64,000 bases of DNA. Source: Rhizobium sp. Root1220 (lineage in GTDB: Bacteria > Pseudomonadota > Alphaproteobacteria > Rhizobiales > Rhizobiaceae). Numbering within the stretch: position 1 is the stretch's first letter; each line of letters opens with the position of its first letter. Position numbers and translations under genes: made by a program. The stretch covers positions 440,450 to 504,449 of the forward strand of contig NZ_LMDG01000001.1 in the NCBI RefSeq assembly GCF_001426265.1, read 5' to 3'. Below the pieces are notes generated by a model. The model did not search any database, was not told where the DNA came from, and saw only the letters and a list, made by a program, of their open reading frames with translations. Below, piece by piece: positions 7,680 to 16,749 of this stretch.

Positions 7680-9383
7680 ATGTCAGTAGCTACTCCCTCT
7701 CGCGAAGATTTCGCGGCCCTTCTGGAAGAATCCTTTGCCAAGAACGATCTGGCCGAAGGCTATGTAACCAAGGGTATCGTAACGGCTATCGAGAAGGACT
7801 CGGCCGTTGTCGACGTCGGCCTCAAGGTCGAAGGTCGCATCCTGCTCAAGGAATTCGGCGCCAAGGCCAAGGACGGCACGCTCAAGGTCGGCGACGAAGT
7901 CGAAGTTTACGTTGAGCGTATCGAAAACGCCCTCGGCGAAGCAGTTCTTTCGCGCGAAAAGGCTCGCCGCGAAGAAAGCTGGATCAAGCTCGAAGCCAAG
8001 TTCGAAGCTGGTGAGCGCGTTGAAGGCGTTATCTTCAACCAGGTCAAGGGCGGCTTCACGGTCGACCTCGACGGTGCGATTGCCTTCCTGCCGCGTTCGC
8101 AGGTCGACATCCGCCCGATCCGCGACGTTACCCCGCTGATGCACAACCCGCAGCCCTTCGAAATCCTCAAGATGGACAAGCGTCGCGGCAACATCGTTGT
8201 ATCGCGCCGTACAGTTCTGGAAGAGTCCCGTGCCGAGCAGCGTTCTGAAATCGTTCAGAACCTCGAAGAAGGCCAGGTTGTTGACGGCGTCGTCAAGAAC
8301 ATCACCGATTACGGTGCGTTCGTTGACCTCGGCGGCATCGACGGCCTGCTGCACGTCACCGACATGGCATGGCGCCGTGTGAACCATCCGTCGGAAATCC
8401 TGAACATCGGCCAGCAGGTCAAGGTTCAGATCATCCGCATCAACCAGGAAACCCACCGCATCTCGCTCGGCATGAAGCAGCTCGAGTCGGATCCTTGGGA
8501 TGGCATCCAGGCCAAGTATCCGGAAGGCAAGAAGATTTCCGGTACCGTCACGAACATCACCGACTACGGTGCGTTCGTCGAGCTGGAGCCAGGCATCGAA
8601 GGCCTGATCCACATCTCGGAAATGTCCTGGACCAAGAAGAACGTACACCCCGGCAAGATCCTGTCCACAACGCAGGAAGTCGAAGTCGTCGTTCTCGAAG
8701 TCGATCCGTCCAAGCGTCGTATTTCGCTCGGCCTCAAGCAGACGCTGGAAAATCCGTGGGCGGCATTCGCTCGCAACCATCCGGCTGGCACTGAAGTCGA
8801 AGGCGAAGTCAAGAACAAGACCGAATTCGGCCTGTTCATTGGTCTCGACGGCGATGTTGACGGCATGGTGCACCTCTCCGACCTCGACTGGAACCGTCCA
8901 GGCGAACAGGTCATCGAAGAGTTCAACAAGGGCGACGTCGTCAAGGCTGTCGTTCTCGATGTGGACGTCGAAAAGGAACGCATCTCGCTCGGCATCAAGC
9001 AGCTCGGCAAGGATGCAGTCGGCGAAGCCGCTGCTTCTGGCGAACTGCGCAAGAATGCAGTCGTTTCCTGCGAAATCATCGCAGTCAACGATGGCGGTAT
9101 CGAAGTGAAGCTCGTCGAGCACGAAGACATCACCTCGTTCATCCGCCGTGCAGACCTTGCACGCGATCGCGACGATCAGCGTCCTGAGCGCTTCTCGGTT
9201 GGCCAGGTTGTCGACGCCCGCGTCACCAACTTCTCGAAGAAGGACCGCAAGGTCATGCTTTCGATCAAGGCTCTGGAAATCGCTGAAGAGAAGGAAGCTG
9301 TTGCTCAGTTCGGATCGTCGGACAGCGGCGCCTCGCTTGGCGACATCCTCGGCGCGGCTCTGAAGAACCGCGGCGGCGAATAA
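7680..9383 (+). CDS. rpsA: 30S ribosomal protein S1
   Basis: RNA-binding ribosomal protein that helps mRNA reach the 30S subunit. 567 residues with six S1 (OB-fold) repeats, roughly 26-90, 110-180, 200-268, 285-355, 372-442 and 459-527. Repeats 3 and 4 share the near-identical ITDYGAFV segment. AGGAG sits 6 bases before the ATG. Codon use is strongly biased, as in highly expressed genes. A strong intrinsic terminator follows. The opposite strand is open for 479 codons because of this codon bias and is not a gene. Confidence 0.98.
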   Translation: MSVATPSREDFAALLEESFAKNDLAEGYVTKGIVTAIEKDSAVVDVGLKVEGRILLKEFGAKAKDGTLKVGDEVEVYVERIENALGEAVLSREKARREESWIKLEAKFEAGERVEGVIFNQVKGGFTVDLDGAIAFLPRSQVDIRPIRDVTPLMHNPQPFEILKMDKRRGNIVVSRRTVLEESRAEQRSEIVQNLEEGQVVDGVVKNITDYGAFVDLGGIDGLLHVTDMAWRRVNHPSEILNIGQQVKVQIIRINQETHRISLGMKQLESDPWDGIQAKYPEGKKISGTVTNITDYGAFVELEPGIEGLIHISEMSWTKKNVHPGKILSTTQEVEVVVLEVDPSKRRISLGLKQTLENPWAAFARNHPAGTEVEGEVKNKTEFGLFIGLDGDVDGMVHLSDLDWNRPGEQVIEEFNKGDVVKAVVLDVDVEKERISLGIKQLGKDAVGEAAASGELRKNAVVSCEIIAVNDGGIEVKLVEHEDITSFIRRADLARDRDDQRPERFSVGQVVDARVTNFSKKDRKVMLSIKALEIAEEKEAVAQFGSSDSGASLGDILGAALKNRGGE

Positions 9384-9410
9384 TCGCTGGCCTCAAGGCT
9401 TGAAGAACGC

Positions 9411-9446
9411 AAGAACCCGCCGGAGCGATCCGGCGGGTTCTTTTTG
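9411..9446 (+). terminator. intrinsic terminator of rpsA
   Basis: GAACCCGCCGG and CCGGCGGGTTC arms with the six-base loop AGCGAT, followed by TTTTT. Confidence 0.93.
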
Positions 9447-9460
9447 TCCCGTGCTGGCTG

Positions 9461-11011
9461 CTATTCCCAGTCGACCAGGCGTCGATAGCGTGTGTAAGCC
9501 TCATCGGCCACTGATGGCGTGGGCAGGCCCGGAGCCGGGCGTAGCGGCGGTCGTCCGCCCTCGGCGCGGCCATCGATGGGGTCCGCGGATATGTCGGTAC
9601 TTGTTGCCTCGTCGTCGCCCGAGCCATCGGCTTCGTCATCCGCATGTTGCTGCTCGGATTGCGGGCCGCTGTCGTGATCTTCGCGATGCATCGCGCGCGA
9701 GCCGTCTTCCGTCTCGTCCTTGGCGAATTCGTACGGCTGCGGTGCGTAGGGTACGCCTTCGACGATTTTCATGAGCACAGGCGCATAGGTCACATCGATC
9801 GTCGGCTGAACCACATGCTGCGGGTGCGTCTCTGGTGCAGGCTTTGTGCTGGCTGTCGCCGGTGTCCCCTCCATGCTGGCTTGTGGCGCGAGCGGCGATG
9901 ACGGGCGGGCGATACCCTTCTGCAGCAAGGTCTGCTCGTTCGTCGGTGTCAGGCCGTCACGGCTGTCGCCGACGATCCGCGTCTCGTCAAGAATCACGTC
10001 GATTTCCACCGCAGGATCAGCACCAGCCGCATTCAGTGGCACCTCGGCCTCCTGGTCCCGGATGATTGCGACGATCACGTCCGTTGCCTCGTGCGACATA
10101 GTGGCGGGAATGCCGGCCCAGCTTTTCGGAATGACCGGATCGTTTTTGACCGAGAGCGATCCCTCCTCCACTGAAGCTGTCGCAGAAGCAGCCTGCGCGT
10201 CGCTTTCCATCGGCTGAAGCGGTCCCTCCGTCTCCGGCGCCTCCTGCAAACCAACCTGGCCAGCGTTCGCAGCGGCCGCTTTCGCGTCGCCGGCGACCTC
10301 CCGCCCCTCGGCCGCCGGGTTGTCAAATGCGGCTGGCCGCTCGGCGCGCTCATGGTCGATATAGGCGTCGGCAAGGGCTGCGCTACCCGTCGGCGCATCG
10401 GGCTCGCCGTCGCTCCAAATGGCTGCGGCGGTGCGCGCCGCTACCGGCAGATTACTGCGATGAAGGCTGATTTCCGGGCGCGGCTCCTGGCGCGGTGGTG
10501 ATGCGTCATTCTGGCCGTAGGATCGGACAACCGCACGTGCAGCAGGATCTCGATCCTTGTAGCGTGTCGTTTCGAGGTAGGCGGCAATGCGCGCTGCCTC
10601 CGGCCCCGTGGGGTTTTTCAGGGCCTCGGCGAGCAAACGTAGAGGAACGCTGTGGCCGTCTGCCGCAAGCTGGCGTTCGATAGCCTCGATCTTGGCGGCT
10701 GGCAGCTTCTGGATTGCACTCGCGAGGCGGGAAGCAAAAACGAGGTCGTTTTCGTCCTCGTCACGCGGCTGGGAGAGCGCGGCGCCAGCAGCATCGAGAG
10801 CATCCAGGAGGGCTTCGACCATGCGGGCGCGAACGGCCAACACCAGGATGTTCAACTTGGCTACAATCGGCGAATTCAGATCCGGGCTTTCGACGAGGTT
10901 GACCGGCGGGACCGCATTGACTGAGCGCACGATACCGTCGGCACTGAGCGACGTATTCTGACCTTGAGACGGAAAACTCGCATTTGACGCTGCACGAACC
11001 GGAGTCAACAT
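9461..11011 (-). CDS. hypothetical protein, 516 residues, largely disordered
   Basis: No known domain is recognised. Residues about 40-140 are helical (IVAKLNILVLAVRARMVEALLDALDAAGAAL), with LASAIQKLPAAKIEAIERQL following, and may form a small helical domain. The rest is rich in Ala, Pro, Glu and Asp and is of low complexity, ending with YTRYRRLVDWE. No signal peptide or membrane helix is seen. The start is supported by GAGGAG 7 bases upstream. It could be a scaffold or flagellar-hook-length-like protein by composition, but nothing in the sequence proves that. Confidence 0.6.
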   Translation of the reverse strand: MLTPVRAASNASFPSQGQNTSLSADGIVRSVNAVPPVNLVESPDLNSPIVAKLNILVLAVRARMVEALLDALDAAGAALSQPRDEDENDLVFASRLASAIQKLPAAKIEAIERQLAADGHSVPLRLLAEALKNPTGPEAARIAAYLETTRYKDRDPAARAVVRSYGQNDASPPRQEPRPEISLHRSNLPVAARTAAAIWSDGEPDAPTGSAALADAYIDHERAERPAAFDNPAAEGREVAGDAKAAAANAGQVGLQEAPETEGPLQPMESDAQAASATASVEEGSLSVKNDPVIPKSWAGIPATMSHEATDVIVAIIRDQEAEVPLNAAGADPAVEIDVILDETRIVGDSRDGLTPTNEQTLLQKGIARPSSPLAPQASMEGTPATASTKPAPETHPQHVVQPTIDVTYAPVLMKIVEGVPYAPQPYEFAKDETEDGSRAMHREDHDSGPQSEQQHADDEADGSGDDEATSTDISADPIDGRAEGGRPPLRPAPGLPTPSVADEAYTRYRRLVDWE

Positions 11012-11225
11012 GGCATGCTCCTCTTTCGCAAAGTGTGATGAAATCAGGTTTCACGAGAGCCGCGCTCATCCGGCTCGCTGCATTCTCCGACGGGGAAGGT
11101 CGCCCGCATCGCGCCATCAAATGCATAAAAATTAGCAGGGATTCTAGTAAAACGACCTTAACGAATCGCTAATGGCCGGCGCGTGGAAACGCGCGCCGGT
11201 CTCGTTTCTGGCGGATGAAACGGGC

Positions 11226-11852
11226 CTAGCTGTGGGCGAAAATGTCTGTTTCTTCCCAGCCGAGCAGATCCAGCTTGGCGCGGGTCGGGAGGAACTCGAA
11301 ACAAGCTTTGGCATGCTCCATGCGGCCGTCTCGCACCAGACGCTCGGTCAGCTTGTCGCGCAGCGCGTGGAGATAGAGCACGTCCGAGGCCGCGTACTCC
11401 AACTGTGCCTGCGACAGCTTCGCTGCCGCCCAGTCCGATGACTGCTGCGCCTTGGAAACGTCGACGTCGAGCATTTCCTTGAGATTGTCCTTGAGGCCGT
11501 GCCGATCGGTATAGGTACGGCAAAGTCGCGAAGCGACCTTGGTACAGAACACCGGTTGCGTGGTCACGCCGAAAGCGTTGAAGAGCACGGCAATATCGAA
11601 ACGCCCGTAATGATAAATCTTCTGGCGCGACGTATCGGCAAGCAGCGCGACGAGGTTCGGCGCCTCCTTCTGGCCGGCAGCGATACGGATCACGTCGGCG
11701 GACCCATCGCCCGGCGAAAGCTGGACAACGCACAAGCGGTCACGGCGTGGCACCAGACCAAGCGTTTCGGTGTCGATCGCGATCGCTCCGGTGTAACGGA
11801 CAGCATCCGCCGCGGATATATCGCCTTCGTGATAACGTATGGTGGCGGCCAT
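11226..11852 (-). CDS. ribonuclease D-like 3'-5' exonuclease
   Basis: A 208-residue single DEDD-type exonuclease domain without the HRDC domains of full-length RNase D, which is common in Rhizobiales. Exo I is AIAIDTETLGL (Asp and Glu, about 24-34). Exo II is KIYHYGRFDIAVL with Asp near 85. Exo III is LEYAASDVLYLHAL with Tyr and Asp, giving the DEDDy pattern. It likely trims RNA 3' ends in the cytoplasm. The start MAATIRYHEGD is chosen by family alignment; the frame extends 22 codons further upstream without a ribosome site. Confidence 0.88.
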   Translation of the reverse strand: MAATIRYHEGDISAADAVRYTGAIAIDTETLGLVPRRDRLCVVQLSPGDGSADVIRIAAGQKEAPNLVALLADTSRQKIYHYGRFDIAVLFNAFGVTTQPVFCTKVASRLCRTYTDRHGLKDNLKEMLDVDVSKAQQSSDWAAAKLSQAQLEYAASDVLYLHALRDKLTERLVRDGRMEHAKACFEFLPTRAKLDLLGWEETDIFAHS

Positions 11853-11923
11853 TGGTCCCGTCTCTCGTTCAACGTATGCTGTGGCGCTATAGCGCAAAGG
11901 CAGCCGCGGCGATACCATTTTGG

Positions 11924-12730
11924 TCAGAATGTCGGTGGGGTGTTGATCCAGATGAGGATCGTTTCGCCATCATGGCGGTTGCGCCAGGAGTGGTAGCGGC
12001 GACTTTCAAAATAAAGGGAATCTCCCGGTCCGAGATCGAAGAACTGGTCGGAATCGAGCACGAGTTCCAATCGGCCGGAGAGGACATGCATGAACTCCTC
12101 GCCCTCGTGGCGATAGGCGCCCTCGCTTGTAGCACCTGCTGCTAGAACGAACCGGTGGCAATCCATCATCGTGCGGCCTTCGGCGAGCAGTTGAACGGTG
12201 ACGCCAGGGGTCGTCTCCGGCCATGTCCGCCATTCGCCGGAGCGAACAATGGCCGGCACGCCGTCGCTTACCTCTCCGGAAAGGCGCGAGACCGTCGTTC
12301 CGTAGTACTCCGCGAGATCGTGCAGCGTCTTGAAGCTGACGCCTTGCGATGTTCGCTCCAGTGTCGAGAGCGTGGATGCGGTGATGCCCATGTCGCCGGC
12401 GACCTGATCCAGCGTCCTGCTCGCCGCGTGGCGCAGGCTGCGCAGCCGGCGCCCGATATCCGAGATGGCAGTTACTTCGGAATTATCGGGCGGTTCCTCG
12501 CCCTCCAGTGCCTCGCGGATCGCCGCCGGATTGAGGCCACGTTCGACGCGGTACCATGAGATTCGCTTCAACCGAGCCACGTCCTCGACGCTGAATTGTC
12601 GGTGGCCGGTTTCCGAGCGTCCGGGAACGACGAGGCCCTGGCTTTCCCACAGACGCAAGGTCGAAGCGGAAACGCCGGCCAACCTGGCCGCCTCGGCCAC
12701 TTTGTAACGCACAGGCGCCTCGTTGCTCAT
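11924..12730 (-). CDS. three-domain regulator: MerR-type HTH, XRE HTH and cupin
   Basis: A 268-residue transcription factor that joins two DNA-binding modules. Residues about 7-75 are a MerR-like winged helix (YKVAEAARLAGVSASTLRLW, then the ETGHRQFSVEDVARLKRI wing). Residues about 88-145 are an XRE/Cro-type HTH (LRHAASRTLDQVAGDMGIT and STLSTLERTSQG). Residues about 185-268 are a cupin (GAYRHEGEEFMHVLSGRLE with LGPGDSLYFESRRYHSWRN) expected to bind a small effector. It is divergent from gabT-gabD, which it probably controls; a 16-base direct repeat lies in the shared gap. The ATG at 12730 is chosen; a TTG one codon earlier is unlikely. Confidence 0.88.
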   Translation of the reverse strand: MSNEAPVRYKVAEAARLAGVSASTLRLWESQGLVVPGRSETGHRQFSVEDVARLKRISWYRVERGLNPAAIREALEGEEPPDNSEVTAISDIGRRLRSLRHAASRTLDQVAGDMGITASTLSTLERTSQGVSFKTLHDLAEYYGTTVSRLSGEVSDGVPAIVRSGEWRTWPETTPGVTVQLLAEGRTMMDCHRFVLAAGATSEGAYRHEGEEFMHVLSGRLELVLDSDQFFDLGPGDSLYFESRRYHSWRNRHDGETILIWINTPPTF

Positions 12731-12841
12731 CAACCAAAATTCCCGATTGCGTTTTATCTGGGGCTGCCGACACCCCGTGCGTTTATGTCCTGACCATCGC
12801 TGAAAACGACGATGGATTGAAGCGGAAAATCTCGCTTGAAT

Positions 12842-12891
12842 TCTTGCAGAAAAAATGTAGGAGTTTGTATAAATATCTTACAGAAGTAATG
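12842..12891. promoter_or_regulatory. direct repeat between the regulator and gabT, candidate operator
   Basis: TCTTGCAGAAAAAATG (12842-12857) and TCTTACAGAAGTAATG (12876-12891) agree at 13 of 16 positions and start 34 bases apart, about three helical turns. They lie 39-88 bases before the gabT start and fit a regulator that contacts the same face of the DNA twice. TATAAA at 12869-12874 lies between them. Confidence 0.45.
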
Positions 12892-12929
12892 CAAGATAGT
12901 TTCGAAGCGTCAAGATACAGGAACGCAAA

Positions 12930-14243
12930 ATGACCGACACCGCACTCACTGACCGAAAGAATGCCGCGATCGCACGCGGCGTCGGCGTGACGACTCAGAT
13001 CTATGCGGATCGCGCTGAGAACGCCGAGATCTGGGACAAGGAAGGTCGTCGCTACATCGATTTTGCCGCCGGAATCGCTGTTCTCAACACCGGGCATCGC
13101 CACCCGCGCGTGATCGAAGCCGTGAAGGCCCAACTCGATCGTTTCACTCACACCTGCCATCAGGTCGTCCCCTACGAAAGCTATGTGCATCTGGCCGAGC
13201 GCCTGAACGCCCTGACACCCGGCGATTTTGCCAAGAAGACTATTTTCGTCACGACGGGTGCCGAAGCCGTCGAGAACGCGGTCAAGATCGCGCGCGCAGC
13301 AACCGGGCGTTCCGCAGTCATCGCTTTCGGTGGTGGTTTTCATGGGCGCACCTTCATGGGAATGGCTTTGACTGGCAAGGTCGTGCCCTACAAGGTCGGC
13401 TTCGGCGCAATGCCGGGCGATGTCTTCCACGTTCCTTTTCCGGTCGAGCTTCACGGGGTAACACCGGAACAATCCCTCGCCGCGCTGAAGAAGCTCTTTG
13501 CCGCCGACATTGATCCGCAGCGTGTCGCAGCGATCATCATCGAGCCGGTGCAAGGAGAGGGCGGCTTCTACGCCGCGCCGGCCTCGTTCATGAAGGCGTT
13601 GCGCGAACTCTGCGACCATCATGGTATTCTGCTTATCGCGGACGAGGTGCAGACCGGCTTTGCTCGTACCGGCAGGATGTTCGCCATGGACCACCACGAC
13701 GTCGCGCCAGATCTGATGACGATGGCTAAGAGCCTCGGCGGTGGATTCCCGCTCGCCGCCGTCACCGGCCGCGCCGACATCATGGATGCGCCGACGCCTG
13801 GTGGCCTGGGCGGAACCTACGGCGGCAATCCTCTCGGTATTGCTGCCGCACATGCTGTTATCGATGTCATCGTCGATGAAGACCTTTGCGGGCGCGCAAA
13901 CCAGCTCGGTAGCCGGCTCAAGCAGCGGCTGGAATCACTGCGCGAGAAAGCACCCGAGATTGTCGATATCAGGGGGCTGGGCTTCATGAACGCCGTCGAG
14001 TTCAACGACAGGACGACGAGGCTTCCAAGTGCCGAATTCGCCAATGCAGTTCGCCTGATCGCCCTTGAGAATGGCTTGATCCTGCTGACCTGCGGCGTCC
14101 ACGGCAATGTCATCCGCTTCCTCGCCCCGATCACCATCCAGGACGACGTCTTCGGCGAGGCGCTAGACATCCTCGAGGCCTCGATCCTTGAAGCAAGCAC
14201 GGGCAGCAAGGTCGCACTCGCGCAATCACTTCGGAGCAAATGA
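12930..14243 (+). CDS. gabT: 4-aminobutyrate aminotransferase (class III, PLP)
   Basis: Transfers the amino group of 4-aminobutyrate (or a related omega-amine) to 2-oxoglutarate, giving succinate semialdehyde. 437 residues of fold-type I class III aminotransferase: the cofactor segment TTGAEAVENAVKIARAATG near 107-125, the Asp of LLIADEVQTGFARTG near 238-252, and the PLP lysine in MAKSLGGGFPL near 271. AGGAA precedes the ATG. gabD follows after one base, so the pair forms an operon that converts GABA to succinate. The substrate could also be another omega-amine such as 5-aminovalerate. Confidence 0.93.
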   Translation: MTDTALTDRKNAAIARGVGVTTQIYADRAENAEIWDKEGRRYIDFAAGIAVLNTGHRHPRVIEAVKAQLDRFTHTCHQVVPYESYVHLAERLNALTPGDFAKKTIFVTTGAEAVENAVKIARAATGRSAVIAFGGGFHGRTFMGMALTGKVVPYKVGFGAMPGDVFHVPFPVELHGVTPEQSLAALKKLFAADIDPQRVAAIIIEPVQGEGGFYAAPASFMKALRELCDHHGILLIADEVQTGFARTGRMFAMDHHDVAPDLMTMAKSLGGGFPLAAVTGRADIMDAPTPGGLGGTYGGNPLGIAAAHAVIDVIVDEDLCGRANQLGSRLKQRLESLREKAPEIVDIRGLGFMNAVEFNDRTTRLPSAEFANAVRLIALENGLILLTCGVHGNVIRFLAPITIQDDVFGEALDILEASILEASTGSKVALAQSLRSK

Positions 14244-14244
14244 C

Positions 14245-15726
14245 ATGGCATTCACGACTGCACTGACCAAGCATGTTCCATTTTCCTCGCCCTTGCTGCG
14301 CGATACTGGCTACGTCAACGGCGCCTGGACTGTAGGCGGAGCGACCGAAACGTTCGACGTGCTGAACCCGGCGACTGGCGAGGTGCTGGCATCGCTGCCG
14401 GACATGGGCGCTGCTGAAACACGGGAGGCGATCGACGCAGCTCACGCCGCGCAGCCGGGCTGGGCCGCCCGCCCGGCCAAGGAGCGCGCCACGATCCTGC
14501 GCAAGTGGTTCGATCTGATGGTTGCGAATGCCGATCAACTGGCGGCGATCCTGACCGCCGAAATGGGCAAGCCCTACGCGGAGGCTCGCGGCGAAATCCT
14601 CTATGCGGCGGCTTATATCGAGTGGTACGCGGAAGAGGCAAAGCGCATCTACGGCGAAACAATTCCCGCCCCGTCGAGCGATAAGCGCATGATCGTAATC
14701 AAGCAACCGGTCGGCGTCGTCGGAACGATCACGCCCTGGAATTTCCCGGCGGCGATGATCACCCGCAAGATCGCACCGGCGCTTGCCGTCGGCTGCACGG
14801 TGGTGTCCAAGCCAGCCGAGCAGACGCCGCTTACGGCGCTGGCACTGGCAGCGCTGGCCGAACAGGCTGGCATCCCCGCCGGGGTTTTCAACGTTATCGT
14901 CGGCGAAGATGGCCCGGCGATCGGCAGGGAACTCTGCGGCAACGAAAAGGTCCGCAAGATCAGTTTCACTGGTTCGACCGAAGTCGGCCGCATCCTGATG
15001 CGACAGTGCGCCGACCAGATCAAGAAAATCAGCCTCGAGCTTGGCGGCAACGCGCCGTTCATCGTTTTTGACGATGCCGATCTTGATGCAGCCATCGACG
15101 GTGCTTTGGCCTCCAAGTACAGGAATGCCGGCCAGACCTGCGTCTGCGCCAACCGCCTCTACGTCCAGTCCGGCGTCTATGATGCTTTCGCTGCCAAGCT
15201 GGCGGCAAAGGTCGAGGAAATGTCCGTCGGCGACGGCTTCAAATCGGGCGTGACGATCGGACCTCTGATCGACGCACAGGGCGTTGCAAAGGTCGAGGAT
15301 CATGTCAAGGATGCGCTCTCCAAGGGTGCTACGGTTCTGACGGGCGGCACACGCATCGAGGGCGCCGGCACTTTCTTTGCCCCGACGGTTCTAACGGGCG
15401 TGACGCGTGGCATGAAGGTGGCGCGTGAGGAAACCTTCGGCCCGGTGGCACCGCTCTTCCGTTTCGATACCGTCGAGGACGTGATCAGCCAGGCCAACGA
15501 CACGGAGTTCGGCCTTGCCGCCTATTTCTTTGCCGGCGACCTGAAAAAGGTCTGGCGCGTGGCCGAGGCGCTGGAATACGGCATGGTGGGCATCAATACC
15601 GGCATCATGTCCACGGAAACGGCGCCCTTCGGCGGCATCAAGCAATCCGGCCTCGGCCGGGAAGGCTCTCGCCACGGTGCGGATGATTACCTGGAAATGA
15701 AGTATCTCTGCATCGGCAATGTCTAA
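14245..15726 (+). CDS. gabD: succinate-semialdehyde dehydrogenase (NAD(P)+)
   Basis: Oxidises succinate semialdehyde to succinate, the second step after gabT. 493 residues of the ALDH superfamily. ITPWNFPAAMITRKIAPALAVG is the cofactor-binding segment, ISFTGSTEVGRILM the Rossmann loop, LELGGNAP carries the general-base Glu, and NAGQTCVCANRLYVQ carries the catalytic Cys. The C-terminal PFGGIKQSGLGREGS motif is typical of GabD. The start is placed right after the gabT stop (TGACATG). The opposite strand is open for 390 codons but is a shadow. Confidence 0.94.
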   Translation: MAFTTALTKHVPFSSPLLRDTGYVNGAWTVGGATETFDVLNPATGEVLASLPDMGAAETREAIDAAHAAQPGWAARPAKERATILRKWFDLMVANADQLAAILTAEMGKPYAEARGEILYAAAYIEWYAEEAKRIYGETIPAPSSDKRMIVIKQPVGVVGTITPWNFPAAMITRKIAPALAVGCTVVSKPAEQTPLTALALAALAEQAGIPAGVFNVIVGEDGPAIGRELCGNEKVRKISFTGSTEVGRILMRQCADQIKKISLELGGNAPFIVFDDADLDAAIDGALASKYRNAGQTCVCANRLYVQSGVYDAFAAKLAAKVEEMSVGDGFKSGVTIGPLIDAQGVAKVEDHVKDALSKGATVLTGGTRIEGAGTFFAPTVLTGVTRGMKVAREETFGPVAPLFRFDTVEDVISQANDTEFGLAAYFFAGDLKKVWRVAEALEYGMVGINTGIMSTETAPFGGIKQSGLGREGSRHGADDYLEMKYLCIGNV

Positions 15727-15748
15727 GCCAAAGCGATCAACAGCTGAG

Positions 15749-15778
15749 CAATGGACCGCCGGCAGCCGCGGTCCATTG
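15749..15778. terminator. hairpin between gabD and the convergent PACE gene
   Basis: A perfect 11-bp stem, CAATGGACCGC and GCGGTCCATTG, with an eight-base loop lies in the 77-bp gap between two convergent genes. There is no long T run on either side, so the terminator call is moderate; it may serve both strands. Confidence 0.55.
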
Positions 15779-15803
15779 TTGGTGGGGATGTACGAACAGT
15801 TTT

Positions 15804-16247
15804 CTAGGCTTGCGACGCTTCGGGCGTCTGCTGCCACTCAGGGAGCGGAAAGATCCGGTCGTAAGCCCAGTTGAAGACGAAGGCGTACACCAGGTAGAAG
15901 AGGGCGAAGGACACGTCCATCATGAATGCCTGCAGCAGGCTGACGCCAAGATACCAGGCAATCAGCGGCAGAAGGGCGACCAGCAGCCCTCCCTCGAACA
16001 GCACGGCGTGTGCGACACGAATGGCAACAGTCTTCCGTGTACCGCCTGTGAGGCGTTGCATGGCATTGTCGAATCCGAGATTGTAGAGATAGTTCCAGCC
16101 GGTCGCAATCGTGGCGCTGGCAATCCCCACGACGCCGATATCGCTCATTGACATGCCGAATGCCCACGCACCCAGTGGCGTAATCATTGCAAGTCCGATG
16201 AGTTCGAAGCTGATCGCGTGACGAACACGGTCTGAGGTGGATCGCAT
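15804..16247 (-). CDS. PACE-family multidrug/biocide efflux protein
   Basis: A 147-residue membrane protein with two tandem bacterial transmembrane pair domains. Each has two helices, four in total (about 14-32, 38-55, 80-98 and 108-128). The first begins RSTSDRVRHAISFELIGLA and the second RKTVAIRVAHAVLFEGGLL. The repeated R-HA--FE pattern holds the conserved Glu of proton-coupled PACE transporters (AceI-like). It probably exports biocides or polyamine-like compounds across the inner membrane. The start at 16247 has AGGGG before it and matches the family; the longer frame from 16295 does not. Confidence 0.88.
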   Translation of the reverse strand: MRSTSDRVRHAISFELIGLAMITPLGAWAFGMSMSDIGVVGIASATIATGWNYLYNLGFDNAMQRLTGGTRKTVAIRVAHAVLFEGGLLVALLPLIAWYLGVSLLQAFMMDVSFALFYLVYAFVFNWAYDRIFPLPEWQQTPEASQA

Positions 16248-16362
16248 GTTCAAAACCCCTATGGGAAGGTCGGGTCGTCCCGAGTTCATGCCCATACGGG
16301 GGAGGTCGTCCTCGCAATCCTCATATAGGGGTGCTGATTGCTTCTAGCAAGACCTTCCGATG

Positions 16363-16572
16363 TCAGTAGTGGGGCGGTCGGGTATTGGCAGGCGCCTCAA
16401 GCGATTGCTCTTCCATGGAGAGGAACCGTTCAGTCAGTCGGTCGAGCTTGGCCCGGGTCTGCTCGACGACCTTCCATTGTTCAGCCAGTTGGTCGGATAG
16501 ATCTTCGATCGCCCTTGCCTGGTGGGCAATGGTTTCCTCAAGCTGGGTGATACGGCTCGTTTCATGGGACAT
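16363..16572 (-). CDS. slyX: SlyX family protein
   Basis: A 69-residue protein. Residues 4-55 form one amphipathic coiled coil (ITQLEETIAHQARAIEDLSD), followed by the family tail RPPHY at the C-terminus. The function is unknown; it is widespread in proteobacteria. GGAGAACACG precedes the ATG. The in-frame extension upstream to 16638 is not part of the family. Confidence 0.9.
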   Translation of the reverse strand: MSHETSRITQLEETIAHQARAIEDLSDQLAEQWKVVEQTRAKLDRLTERFLSMEEQSLEAPANTRPPHY

Positions 16573-16671
16573 CGTGTTCTCCTGGCCACCACCGGCCATT
16601 CCTATGCTCTCAAAAGCGGAAATAGGCCACGAGGTCAATCATTTCGAGACCCGGAAAAACCACCGACAAAG

Positions 16672-16688
16672 TGAACTGTTTGGTTACT
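16672..16688. promoter_or_regulatory. TetR-type operator copy upstream of uxaC
   Basis: AACTGTTTGGTTAC (16674-16687) matches AACTGTTTAGTTAC at 29340-29353 in 13 of 14 positions. It lies about 65 bases before the uxaC start. Its left arm is weaker than that of the 29-kb copy. Confidence 0.5.
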
Positions 16689-16749
16689 AAAAGCCCTTGC
16701 CGCAACTTTTGTTGTGCGGTAGGCCGGTATACCTCAGGGAGGAATTCTG

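Noticed and set aside
7683..9122. 479-codon open frame antisense to rpsA
   Set aside because: It lies wholly inside rpsA, has no ribosome site, and its Asp/Leu/Phe-rich content mirrors rpsA codon bias.
14131..15303. 390-codon open frame antisense to gabT/gabD
   Set aside because: Entirely within recognised genes, lacks any family pattern, caused by GC-rich third positions.
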